Assembly (NCBI GenBank): GCA_030407505.1
Contig: JASDDH010000015.1
Span: 27,909 to 91,908 of the forward strand
Source: Planococcus sp. APC 4015
GTDB lineage: Bacteria; Actinomycetota; Actinomycetes; Actinomycetales; Microbacteriaceae
Length of the DNA: 64,000 nt
Direction of reading: 5' to 3'
Shown one piece after another: positions 57,801 to 64,000 of this stretch; the stretch's first letter is position 1, and every line of letters starts with the position of its first letter. The position numbers and the translations under genes were made by a program. The notes below the pieces were generated by a model. That model did no database searches and was not told where the DNA came from. It saw only the letters and a list, made by a program, of their open reading frames with translations.

Positions 57801-58451
57801 GCGCAGCCGCAGGGCGAGGGCGGTGAGCGCGACACCCGCCACGAGCGTGGCCGGTGCCGCGACAGCCCACCGGGCATCCGGAGCGAGTCCGGTCAGCGCA
57901 TGCACGTCGAGCGCGACGAACACGATCGCCAGGGCGCCCACCGCTTCGGCGGAGAAGCCCAGGCCGCGGCGCATCAGGACGGCCGCTCCGACGACGAACA
58001 CCACCGTGACGGCGCCGACGATGAGGCCGCGCACGAGCACATCGGTGAGGTCCGGGTTGAACGACGTGAACACGACCGCCGCGACGGCCACGAGCGCAGC
58101 GCCGGCGACGGCGAGAACAGACTGCACGGTCGCGCTCGAGCGCGGCGGGCCGGGAGCGACAGCGGGAACGGGTGCGACTGGCGGCGGGGGCGCAGCGACC
58201 GGGGGCGACGGCGCGACGGCCCGCGTGGGCACACGGTCGAGCACCTGTCGCCGCTCGCGCAGCGCGTCGGCGGCGCGGCGCGAGGCCTCCCACAGCTCGC
58301 CGCCGACAGGACCGCTGTAGTCGGCGCCGCAGCGCGCGCAGTGGCGATCGTGCAGGGCGTGGGCGCATCGCGGGCACGACAGCGAGTCCTCGAGGTGCGC
58401 GATCGCGGTATCGCTCCAGGACGAGGCGCGCGTGGCGACGGCGCCCGTCAT
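54810..58451 (-). CDS. Giant polytopic membrane protein, SCO7613-like
   Basis: 1213 residues from ATG 58451, fixed by an ATGA overlap with the regulator gene. Residues 26-45 form a zinc ribbon (SCPRCAHALHDRHCARCGADY), followed by a Pro/Val/Ala-rich linker and then about 30 hydrophobic segments in a row with short loops. The arrangement matches actinobacterial SCO7613-type membrane proteins of unknown function. Its C-terminus is basic (RAGEEAGITARLKDLN). No transporter signature or catalytic motif can be seen. It is in one operon with a Cro/C1 regulator and a DUF2975 protein. Confidence 0.8.
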   Translation of the reverse strand: MTGAVATRASSWSDTAIAHLEDSLSCPRCAHALHDRHCARCGADYSGPVGGELWEASRRAADALRERRQVLDRVPTRAVAPSPPVAAPPPPVAPVPAVAPGPPRSSATVQSVLAVAGAALVAVAAVVFTSFNPDLTDVLVRGLIVGAVTVVFVVGAAVLMRRGLGFSAEAVGALAIVFVALDVHALTGLAPDARWAVAAPATLVAGVALTALALRLRVRVWLWSALVALAVVPAMIGYAADAPVLGHLGVAVAPFGLISLTPRFGLIIGGSLRAERATLTVVQVLAVVVAPVQGLLWGALPAEAVALSLSGVLAGAGVLAAFSTRHPARGLWSLIAGVWMTAAIVLLTPAVLPPVVWEAWWLAIVPAAAVIGAVVVGVLAPLPRSVDRGVLAVGAVVVMGVAAVPPTVIALLLGGSTVLRDDSDALAEPVFAVAVVLGLAALAVGLVVFAVLRERRHPSPAPAEGAPAPLGTRWVGYLGLWYALLAVLTLLTVPSIAVGGRIAIGLVVAATLSVAVVRTPRLRPLALRAPTVAGAHLLVLFAAILSWRDAALAVTVGAAVVVVIGALALALPARVRFAHVAAGYAYALAVFATALSLAGVTGVAQLCLTTSAGAVTAIAATFAPFVRVRAWYAVLVVTSVPFLLGVAQVLFERSGWTALSTSLIFALALALVATRRPGLVAPLRLAAAAILVPSVAVVAVCLGAQVLPGSGSPVVLPIIAAVVAVVLPCGPLVSSVLAARVGEKDAALARLAIEASTLLTAAIAVGLALVREAAGLGTSLLVLAIVGVGGIATGLWGSRKYGWWLAGAAFTGVVWCAWGIASVGLVEAYVLPPALSAMVVGAVLTARETRSLPLYGAGLLAAVVPALVLAALVGPSARAFALVGAAWVLVAVSRWVLRGPLRSLAPATLGAAMIAGAAGAAGGVRFGLGLDVPPAGASLVLLCLGISVAGAAPALLAARGLRRAAVPGGRLERSRWTAAPAFAYVAVGTWTAIERYWPTIWTMWALMLAFLVAMVVIAACAVRGRTALPPVWFVFALAFATGVVAWSPRELRVEWFSLPLGAALLIAGVFALRAAPPADPAAPGIRSLTAWPARWVGSWPLLAPGLVVMMSASIVATFTDPLTWRAILVIVLALLAILVGAARRLAAPFLIGVVVLPIENVFAFAVQIGRGIESMPWWITLAVVGAVLLIIAVTYERRAGEEAGITARLKDLN

Positions 58452-58669
58452 CCGTCGTCCTCGGGGCCGTCGACCCACTGGAGGATGTCGCCCGGCTGAC
58501 ACTCCAGTACGCGGCAGATCGCGTCGAGCGTCGTGAAGCGGATCGCCTTCGCGCGCCCGTTCTTGAGCACCGAGACGTTGGCGGGCGTGATGTCGATCGC
58601 GGCGGCGAAGTCGTTCACCGACATCTTCTTCTTCGCAAGCTCCACGTCGAGGTTGATGACGATCGGCAT
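58448..58669 (-). CDS. Cro/C1-family (YozG-like) regulator
   Basis: 73 residues. HTH in VELAKKKMSVNDFAAAIDITPANVSVLKNGRAKAIRFTTLDAICRVLECQPGDIL, the YozG form that usually accompanies DUF2975 proteins. GAGGTGG lies 5 nt before the ATG. Stop of the DUF2975 gene and start of this gene share one base (TGATG); its own stop overlaps the giant gene's start. Probably binds the CTATCGA sites at 59154-59202 and autoregulates the operon. Confidence 0.9.
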   Translation of the reverse strand: MPIVINLDVELAKKKMSVNDFAAAIDITPANVSVLKNGRAKAIRFTTLDAICRVLECQPGDILQWVDGPEDDG

Positions 58670-59145
58670 CACACCACCTCCGACAGGTCGTGCTCGAGCT
58701 GCGTCGCCCGGCGGAGCAGGCCCCGCATGACGATGATGAGAAGCGACAGCCCGGCTCCCACGACGATGCCCAGCACGCACAGCAGGGTGATCGAGCCGTT
58801 CATGACGCCCGACGCGGTGAGCGTCACGAGCGCGACGGCGACCAGGAGCGTCGCGAAGACGACCGCCCCGAGACTGACGTCGACTTCGGGGAATGCGCGT
58901 TCGGTGAAGATCGCATCGGCACGCACGAGCGACAGCAGGCGCCACACGCACACGAGCACGATCTGCACGCACGCCAGGAACAGGATGCCGATGACGACGC
59001 CCGGCACCTGCAGGTAGGCGATCTCGTGGAAGCGCCAGGCCGACTGCGCCGCGACCAGGGGAACGATGAAGATCTGACAGGCGACCAGCATCGCGAGCAG
59101 CACGGCGATGAGACCCTTCAGGATCAGGATCGTGGAGTTGCGCAT
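58669..59145 (-). CDS. DUF2975 membrane protein
   Basis: 158 residues from ATG 59145. Four TM segments (TILILKGLIAVLLAMLVACQIF, LQVPGVVIGILFLACVQIVLV, GAVVFATLLVAVALVTLTA, CVLGIVVGAGLSLLIIVMRG), with an acidic loop LVRADAIFTERAF typical of DUF2975. Short basic C-terminus. First gene of the operon with the Cro/C1 regulator and SCO7613-like protein. No function known; the pairing with a small HTH gene is frequent. Confidence 0.88.
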   Translation of the reverse strand: MRNSTILILKGLIAVLLAMLVACQIFIVPLVAAQSAWRFHEIAYLQVPGVVIGILFLACVQIVLVCVWRLLSLVRADAIFTERAFPEVDVSLGAVVFATLLVAVALVTLTASGVMNGSITLLCVLGIVVGAGLSLLIIVMRGLLRRATQLEHDLSEVV

Positions 59146-59153
59146 GACGCCGC

Positions 59154-59202
59154 CTATCGAGAATCGGTGATGATCTATCGACAAACGATATACACCTATC
59201 GA
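59154..59202. promoter_or_regulatory. Three CTATCGA heptamers at exact 21-bp spacing
   Basis: CTATCGA at 59154-59160, 59175-59181 and 59196-59202, all in one orientation, two helical turns apart. An inverted copy (CGATA, 59186-59190) turns parts of the array into palindromes: TATCG-N5-CGATA (59176-59190) and CGATA-N6-TATCG (59186-59201). The array is immediately upstream of the DUF2975 operon. Inferred operator for the Cro/C1 protein. Confidence 0.7.
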
Positions 59203-59272
59203 TTCTCAACGCAAGCGGGCGCGACTGGCCGCATCCGGCAGCCTCGGGCTGCGGAGTGCGTCCAGGAAGACC

Positions 59273-59671
59273 TCAGGCGAAGAGGAACAGCACGAAGCCG
59301 ATGAGGGGCAGCGTTCCCTGCACGAGCGCGGGTCGCACATAGCGCCGCCCCGACGTGATGAGGACGAGCGCCGCGGCGAGCATCGATCCGAGGCTGAACA
59401 GCACGAGGGTGCGACCGGCGACATCGGCGACGGTGCCGGCATCCCCCGCCCAGAACAGCACGAGCCCGAGGATCGCCCCGACAGCCAGGAACAGGTTGTA
59501 GAACCCCTGGTTGTACGCCATCGGCTTGGTGGTCTCGGCCGCGGCCTGGTCGGCCACACCGAAGCGCTTCCAGATCCGCGGCTGCGTCCACTGCACGCTC
59601 TCCATCACGAAGATGTACACGTGCAGCACGGCGGCCAGGGCCGCCACGGCGGTGGCGATGATCGTCAGCAT
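59273..59671 (-). CDS. DUF1304 membrane protein
   Basis: 132 residues from ATG 59671. The DUF1304 pattern LHVYIFVMESVQWTQPRIWKRFG near residues 16-38 and MAYNQGFYNLFLAVGAILG are clear, with four TM segments. Unknown function. TATGGT lies 6 nt before the ATG. Divergent from the LysR-like gene, start to start 33 bp apart, so the two promoters overlap completely. Confidence 0.9.
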   Translation of the reverse strand: MLTIIATAVAALAAVLHVYIFVMESVQWTQPRIWKRFGVADQAAAETTKPMAYNQGFYNLFLAVGAILGLVLFWAGDAGTVADVAGRTLVLFSLGSMLAAALVLITSGRRYVRPALVQGTLPLIGFVLFLFA

Positions 59672-59677
59672 GAGCGA

Positions 59678-59683
59678 ACCATA
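59678..59683 (-). promoter_or_regulatory. Leaderless-type -10 (TATGGT) of the DUF1304 gene
   Basis: Minus-strand TATGGT, 6 nt before ATG 59671. Confidence 0.6.
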
Positions 59684-59692
59684 GCGCGCCGG

Positions 59693-59698
59693 TACCCT
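59693..59698 (+). promoter_or_regulatory. Leaderless-type -10 (TACCCT) of the LysR-like gene
   Basis: TACCCT, 6 nt before ATG 59705; only 9 bp separate it from the divergent -10 at 59678-59683. Confidence 0.6.
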
Positions 59699-59704
59699 GG
59701 GCAC

Positions 59705-60433
59705 ATGGCGAAGAGCGGTGGGGCGCGCGGGCGACGCCCGATGAGACCCGCCGGCGGACGCCGCCCGGCTCCGAAGCCCGTAGCCTCGCGCCGGCCAACG
59801 CCGAAGCCGTCGCCGGCGCCCGCACCGGCGCCCCCGGTGTCCGGCCCCTTCCGGCTCGGGGCGATCCCGGGCGCGACACCGGGCACCTGGATCGACCGGT
59901 GGAAGGAGCGCATGCCGCACCAGCCGCTCGAGCTCGTGCCGCTGAGCGTGGCCGATCAGCGCGCGGCACTCGATCACGGTGAGGTGGATGCCGCGATCGT
60001 CCGCCTGCCGATCGACCGCGACGGGCTCAACGTCATCGCCCTCTACGACGAGACCGTCGTCGTCGTCTCGTCGGCTGACTCCCACCTCACGGCCGCGGAC
60101 GATCTGGATCTTCACGACCTCGACGGCGAAGTCCTGATCGTGCCCCTGGACGACGTGCTCGCTCTCGACATCCCGGGCGCGGTCGCCCCGGTGTTCACGG
60201 CGCCCGAGACGACCGAGGACGCCGTCGTCACGGCGGCCACGGGTGTCGGCGTCGTCGTGGTGCCGATGTCCCTCGCGCGCCTGCATCACCGCAAGGATGC
60301 CGCGCACCGGCCGCTGCGCGACGCCCCGGTCTCGACGGTGGCGCTCGCCTGGTCGGTCGACCGCACGACACCCGCGGTCGAGACGTTCGTGGGCATCGTG
60401 CGCGGTCGCACCGCCAATTCGTCGCGCGCCTGA
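59705..60433 (+). CDS. LysR-type substrate-binding domain without a DNA-binding HTH
   Basis: 242 residues. The first 45 are basic and Pro/Ala-rich (GGRRPAPKPVASRRPTPKP), then the periplasmic-binding type 2 fold of LysR regulators begins: FRLGAIPGATPGTWIDRW, LELVPLSVADQRAALDHGEVDAAIVRLP, ETVVVVSSADSHLTA and VTAATGVGVVVVPMSLARL. No N-terminal winged helix is present, and the upstream sequence offers none, as the DUF1304 gene starts divergently. The basic tail might bind nucleic acid, or the domain may act as a ligand sensor for another protein. Leaderless-type start. Confidence 0.8.
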   Translation: MAKSGGARGRRPMRPAGGRRPAPKPVASRRPTPKPSPAPAPAPPVSGPFRLGAIPGATPGTWIDRWKERMPHQPLELVPLSVADQRAALDHGEVDAAIVRLPIDRDGLNVIALYDETVVVVSSADSHLTAADDLDLHDLDGEVLIVPLDDVLALDIPGAVAPVFTAPETTEDAVVTAATGVGVVVVPMSLARLHHRKDAAHRPLRDAPVSTVALAWSVDRTTPAVETFVGIVRGRTANSSRA

Positions 60434-60449
60434 GCGCACAGACTGATCC

Positions 60450-60489
60450 GGGGGATGTCGCGGATCGGATCCGTACCGCGACACCCCCC
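60450..60489. terminator. Strong hairpin between convergent LysR-like and CHAT genes
   Basis: GGGGGATGTCGCGG (60450-60463) and CCGCGACACCCCCC (60476-60489), one A-C mismatch, 12-nt loop; the rest of the gap (to 60638) shows nothing else clear. Confidence 0.8.
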
Positions 60490-60638
60490 GAAGGCCGGCC
60501 CTGAGGACTCACGCTCTCGCGCGCCCCATGTCCTCTGTGCCCCCCAGCTGCGGAGCCCCCACTCGTTCGCATCACACGAGCCGTCCGAAGTGTTAGAGAA
60601 GGCCTGCCGCGTCGTGATACATCGGCGCGGAAGAATTC

Positions 60639-63128
60639 TCAGAAGCCTGCGCCGTGCGCGTGGAACGGTGCGACGATGCCGGTCTGCTCGGATGCCAGGG
60701 CCAGGGCGACGGCCGGTGGCTCACCCCGGGCGAGTTCCGCGTGCATCGCCCCGAGCAGCTCGCATGCGACGTCATCGGCGACGATGACGGGCGCCGCCAC
60801 GACGCAGCGCGCGCCCGCGTGCAGCCAGACACGCGTCATCCCGATCGCCTCCTCGCCCCAGCGCACCGTCGAGCGCCCCACTTCGCACGCCGACAGCACG
60901 ACCGTGTCGGGCACGTCGGGAATGAGGTCCACGTCGTAGCCGAACAGCGTGCCGTCGGCCAGCTCGAGACCGGAGAACAGCGGGTGGTCGGCGGCATGGC
61001 GCCCGTGGGCGGCCACGTGGAGCACATCGGCGCCGGATGCCGCCGCCGTGACGGCCTCGACCGACGCGTCTGCGCCGCGCAGCACGACACGGTCGGTCCA
61101 CGCAGCCGCTGCGAGGGCGATCTCTTCGTCGCCGCGGGCGACGCGCGGTCCCGCCGCGAGCACCGCGCGCCGGGGAACAGCCACCGGGGCGGTGACGGCG
61201 GCGACCCAGTGCGACGCCGAAGGCGCGACCGAGACCGGGCGGCCGCGCAGCGCGGGGAGCATCGCCCAGGGCACGCCCGCGAGCACGCCGGGCACGGTGA
61301 GGACGACCCGACCGGGCGAACCGGCCGCGACGAAGGCGGCATCGAGCGTCTCCCGTGACAGCGCGTCGAGTCGGTTCGCCAGCGCTTCCCGGACGATGCG
61401 AGCCATGGGTCCCGAGCGCACGGCGGACGACATGTCGAGATCGGCGCGCAGGCCGTCGAGCGCGGCGCGCACCCGCGGCCAGTTGAGCGGCACGAGAGAC
61501 GTGACGTCACCCGTGACCACCAGCGCGGTAAGGACGCTGCCGTCGAAGATGAGCGACACGAACGCCGTGTCGGCGGCCAGCGCGCCGCGGAGCGCCTCGA
61601 GTCCGACGCGTTCGTGCACGCCCGCGGTGCGCGTGCCCGACCACTGCCGCTCGCGTGCCCGTGCGCGCAGCACCTCGACGCGAGGGTCGGCGAGCCAATC
61701 GCCGTCGGGCTCGGCGAGGCGGATGCGGCGCAGCTCGGCCAGCTCGCCGGCGAGCGTGGGATCGGGTGGCGGCCGCAGGGGGACCACCTGCGTCTGCAGA
61801 TGACGGGAGCGCTCCGACCACTCGAGGACGACATCGGGCCGTCCCGACCGGATGGCCGAGGCGAGTCCGGTGCTGAGCAGGCCGAGCCCCTGCCGCATGA
61901 GCGAACCCTGCTGCTCGAGACTCGCCCCGACCTGCTGCGATCCCTCGAGGATTTCAATGCCCCGGGCGGCACGCCGGCGCACGTCTGCTTCGCGTCCGGC
62001 GCGCCGTGCACGCTCCGCCGCCACCTCGTGGGCCAGCAGCGCGACCTCGACGGGTGCGCCCCGGCGGAGTCGGGGCGCCGGACCCGGCGCCGGCGCCCCA
62101 CGACGGAGCGCGGCGAGCAGCGCCGTCAGCTGCAGCGCCGCCGCATCGTGCGGGAACCCGAAGTCGATGAGGCTCGACACGACGGCGTCGACCGACGCAG
62201 ACGACGGCGGCCTGCCCGTCTCGACCTGACGCGCCGCGCGGTCCAGCCGGCCGCGTGCGAGGCGGGCGCGCAGCCGCACGGCCTCGGCGCGTGCCGCCCA
62301 CGCGTCGCTGCCGAGCATGCGGAACCGTCGCGCCGACGCCGCCGCCACCTCGGCCGCCCGCGCCGGACTGTGTTCGAGCAGCGATCGCGCCAACTGGTAC
62401 TCGGCGCGGGCGCGCTCGCCGGGCGCTCGGTGCCGTCCGAACGCCCGCGCGACGTTGTCGAGGCTGACCTCGGCCTCGGTCACGAGCCCCGCGTCGCGCA
62501 GCACTTCGGCCCGGTCGAGCTCGTTGACCGCGCCCCAGAAGTCCGATTCGTCATCGAGCGGCTCGCGCACCGACTGCATGATCGCCAGCGCCTGCACGAG
62601 GTCGCCGGTGAGCATCGCGAGGTAGCCGCGGTTGTGCACGGCCTGGTCTGCTTCGAGCGGGCGGTCCGATGCGCGGAAGGCCTGCTCCGCCCAGCGCAGG
62701 TCGGCGGCCGCGGCATCCCATGAACCCCGCTGCATGTCGGCCAGGCTGCGGTTGATGCGCATGTTGGCGCTGCGCACCGGATCGCCGTCGTAGGAGTCGA
62801 TCGCGCGGGTGAGCCACTCGACGGCGCTGTCCAGCGCACCTCGTTCGAGTTCGAGGGCGCCCATCTGACCCGCGAGGATCGCCCGCGTCGCGTCGCTGAT
62901 CCCCGGCTTGTCGAGGGCGTCGCGGCACAGCCTCAGACCGGCATCGATGTCGCCCACGCGCGCCAGCAGATACGCCCTCGTGCCGTCGATGCGAGCGGCG
63001 AGGTCGTGGTCTTCGGCGGATGCCGCCGCGTCGGCCGCCGCCGACAGGGCGCGCCGGGCCGCAGAGTAGCGTCCCCCGTTGACGAGGTCGACGCCGCGTT
63101 CATAGAGCTGCTGTGCGCTCGCGGCCAC
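60639..63128 (-). CDS. TPR-CHAT caspase-like protease
   Basis: 829 residues from GTG 63128 (CATCAT 6 nt upstream). The N-terminal 290 residues hold TPR-like helical repeats (YERGVDLVNGGRYSAARRAL, AEWLTRAIDSYDG-type, ADLRWAEQAF). The C-terminal CHAT domain has the dyad His708 in LHVAAHGRHAADHP and Cys748 in VVLSACEVGRS, 40 residues apart as usual. CHAT proteases cleave after a specific residue on activation and take part in bacterial regulated cell death or defence. It is encoded 42 bp downstream of a subtilase in the same direction. No gasdermin-like or other effector is inside the window. Confidence 0.9.
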   Translation of the reverse strand: MAASAQQLYERGVDLVNGGRYSAARRALSAAADAAASAEDHDLAARIDGTRAYLLARVGDIDAGLRLCRDALDKPGISDATRAILAGQMGALELERGALDSAVEWLTRAIDSYDGDPVRSANMRINRSLADMQRGSWDAAAADLRWAEQAFRASDRPLEADQAVHNRGYLAMLTGDLVQALAIMQSVREPLDDESDFWGAVNELDRAEVLRDAGLVTEAEVSLDNVARAFGRHRAPGERARAEYQLARSLLEHSPARAAEVAAASARRFRMLGSDAWAARAEAVRLRARLARGRLDRAARQVETGRPPSSASVDAVVSSLIDFGFPHDAAALQLTALLAALRRGAPAPGPAPRLRRGAPVEVALLAHEVAAERARRAGREADVRRRAARGIEILEGSQQVGASLEQQGSLMRQGLGLLSTGLASAIRSGRPDVVLEWSERSRHLQTQVVPLRPPPDPTLAGELAELRRIRLAEPDGDWLADPRVEVLRARARERQWSGTRTAGVHERVGLEALRGALAADTAFVSLIFDGSVLTALVVTGDVTSLVPLNWPRVRAALDGLRADLDMSSAVRSGPMARIVREALANRLDALSRETLDAAFVAAGSPGRVVLTVPGVLAGVPWAMLPALRGRPVSVAPSASHWVAAVTAPVAVPRRAVLAAGPRVARGDEEIALAAAAWTDRVVLRGADASVEAVTAAASGADVLHVAAHGRHAADHPLFSGLELADGTLFGYDVDLIPDVPDTVVLSACEVGRSTVRWGEEAIGMTRVWLHAGARCVVAAPVIVADDVACELLGAMHAELARGEPPAVALALASEQTGIVAPFHAHGAGF

Positions 63129-63170
63129 AGTGACATGATGGCCGCTCCCCCGCCTGCGCGCGAGGTCGCC

Positions 63171-64000
63171 TCACTCCACGAGGGATCGATCCTCCGACGC
63201 GAGGTCGTCGAGTGTCGTCGCGACGGCACTCGCCGGGGCGGCCACCGAGCCCGACATGAGACCGGGAGCGAGATCCGCGGCGATGCGCGCAGCCACGTAC
63301 GGAGACGAGAACGAGGTGCCGCTCCAGATGGCGAAACCGCCCGAGTGGTCGTCGGGATCGAGGCTCTGGCGTCGCCGCTGGTACAGGTCTGCCTTCGACC
63401 CCGCCTGCACGCCGCCGGTCAGCGCCGGAAACGCGCTCAGCACCGATGTCCCCGGCCCGTACGTCGTGACCCAGGGCCCGACGTTGCTGTAGAGCGCCAC
63501 CGACGTGCGCTGCGGGTTGAGCGCTCCGACGCTGACGTGTGCGCCCAGCCCCTTCTCGTCGCCGAGCCCGAGCTCCGCGTCACCCCAGTCGTACATCGCG
63601 GCAGGGAAGCTCGGCCGGTCGGTCGCGTCGTTGCCGGCGGAGCACACCACGACGCATCCCCGCTCCCGCAACCCGCGCAGCGCGGAATAGAGCCGCGTGC
63701 TGAACAGTCCGTCCTCGGGGGTCTCGTGGTAATAGCCGAGCGAGAGGTTGACGACATCGAGCGCATTGCCCGCCTCGACCCACGCGACGAGCTCTTCGAG
63801 CGCGTCGATCAGCTCGTGCTCGAGCACGGTGCCGTTGCTGTCGGCGACGCGGATCGACACCAGATCGGCGTCAGGACACACCTGACGCAGGATGCCCGCG
63901 ACGAAGGTCCCGTGACCGGCGGCGTCGTCGAGGAAGCCGTCGCGCGGACCCGCCTGGTCGCCGTACACCTCGGGGTCGGACAGCGGGTCTTCGACGCCCA
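63171..64000 (-). CDS. S8 subtilase, 5' end beyond the window
   Basis: The frame is open to base 64000 (GVEDPLSDPEVYGDQ in the last codons), so the start and the catalytic Asp lie outside. Visible are the catalytic His in AAGHGTFVAGILRQVCPDADL, the oxyanion-side VVNLSLG and VVCSAGNDATDRPSFPAAM, and the catalytic Ser in SGTSFSSPYVAARIA. It ends about 50 residues after that, without a membrane anchor. Same strand and just upstream of the TPR-CHAT gene, so one operon is likely even though the CHAT gene also has a start-proximal -10. A pair of proteases of different clans points to a proteolytic relay. Confidence 0.88.
   Translation of the reverse strand, partial: GVEDPLSDPEVYGDQAGPRDGFLDDAAGHGTFVAGILRQVCPDADLVSIRVADSNGTVLEHELIDALEELVAWVEAGNALDVVNLSLGYYHETPEDGLFSTRLYSALRGLRERGCVVVCSAGNDATDRPSFPAAMYDWGDAELGLGDEKGLGAHVSVGALNPQRTSVALYSNVGPWVTTYGPGTSVLSAFPALTGGVQAGSKADLYQRRRQSLDPDDHSGGFAIWSGTSFSSPYVAARIAADLAPGLMSGSVAAPASAVATTLDDLASEDRSLVE

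Noticed and set aside
1..64000. CRISPR arrays, tRNA and rRNA genes, integrases, att sites
   Set aside because: None recognised by eye; the only regular repeats are the short tandem and dispersed ones listed.

Overview
The window is about 70% GC. Its gene content (DUF222/HNH 13E12-type endonuclease, Lhr next to a Nei glycosylase, PucR, SCO7613-like and DUF6421 proteins), leaderless start regions and many GGATGCC/GGCATCC words point to a high-GC actinobacterium, most likely Microbacteriaceae and close to Microbacterium. It reads as ordinary chromosome with catabolic and transport islands. I see no rRNA, tRNA, CRISPR array, prophage or intact IS element. No gene-free stretch exceeds 300 bases.

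Layout. 1-6.3 kb: end of a secreted repeat protein; a VOC protein and MarR regulator divergent over twin operators; a peptide ABC transporter (binding protein and two permeases, no ATPase). 6.6-9.8 kb: spermidine-synthase-like, TPR, SprT-like, ComB and SRPBCC-like genes. 9.8-14.1 kb: FtsX-type ABC exporter beside a NarL-type two-component system. 14.2-24.5 kb: an island resembling reductive pyrimidine/hydantoin degradation, with N-carbamoyl amidohydrolase, dihydropyrimidinase, LLM flavoenzyme, NMT1/THI5-type ABC importer, class III aminotransferase and methylmalonate-semialdehyde dehydrogenase. It appears to have two promoters, each carrying GACG-Nx-CGTC operators. 24.5-32.5 kb: lipid kinase, Lrp/AsnC, DUF6421, a collapsed SDR gene, threonine aldolase, NUDIX-like protein, esterase and two alanine-racemase-like genes with complementary catalytic residues.

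32.6-38.2 kb: Lhr helicase overlapping a Nei-type glycosylase. 38.4-46.3 kb: a polyamine-type ABC importer followed by an amidohydrolase, a DAO oxidoreductase and a cupin. 46.3-54.8 kb: ArfB, esterase, RibD-like reductase, a frameshifted DUF222/HNH gene behind an AT-rich promoter island, a serine hydrolase, PucR, a SUMF1-fold protein without the FGE cysteines, a beta-helix protein and a lipoprotein. 54.8-59.2 kb: a giant SCO7613-like membrane protein with a Cro/C1 regulator and DUF2975 protein, behind three CTATCGA heptamers exactly 21 bp apart. 59.2-64 kb: DUF1304, a LysR-type sensor domain without HTH, and a TPR-CHAT protease downstream of a subtilase that runs off the window.

Two themes recur. 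Many transcription units begin with an nAnnnT hexamer 6-8 nt before the start codon and no Shine-Dalgarno, which suggests leaderless transcripts. Short dispersed repeats with core CTTCGACAAGCTCAG sit inside genes, often in frame. The most interesting finding is the racemase pair at 30594-32284: one protein keeps the catalytic tyrosine region but lost the PLP lysine and most of the barrel, and the other keeps the lysine barrel but lost the tyrosine.
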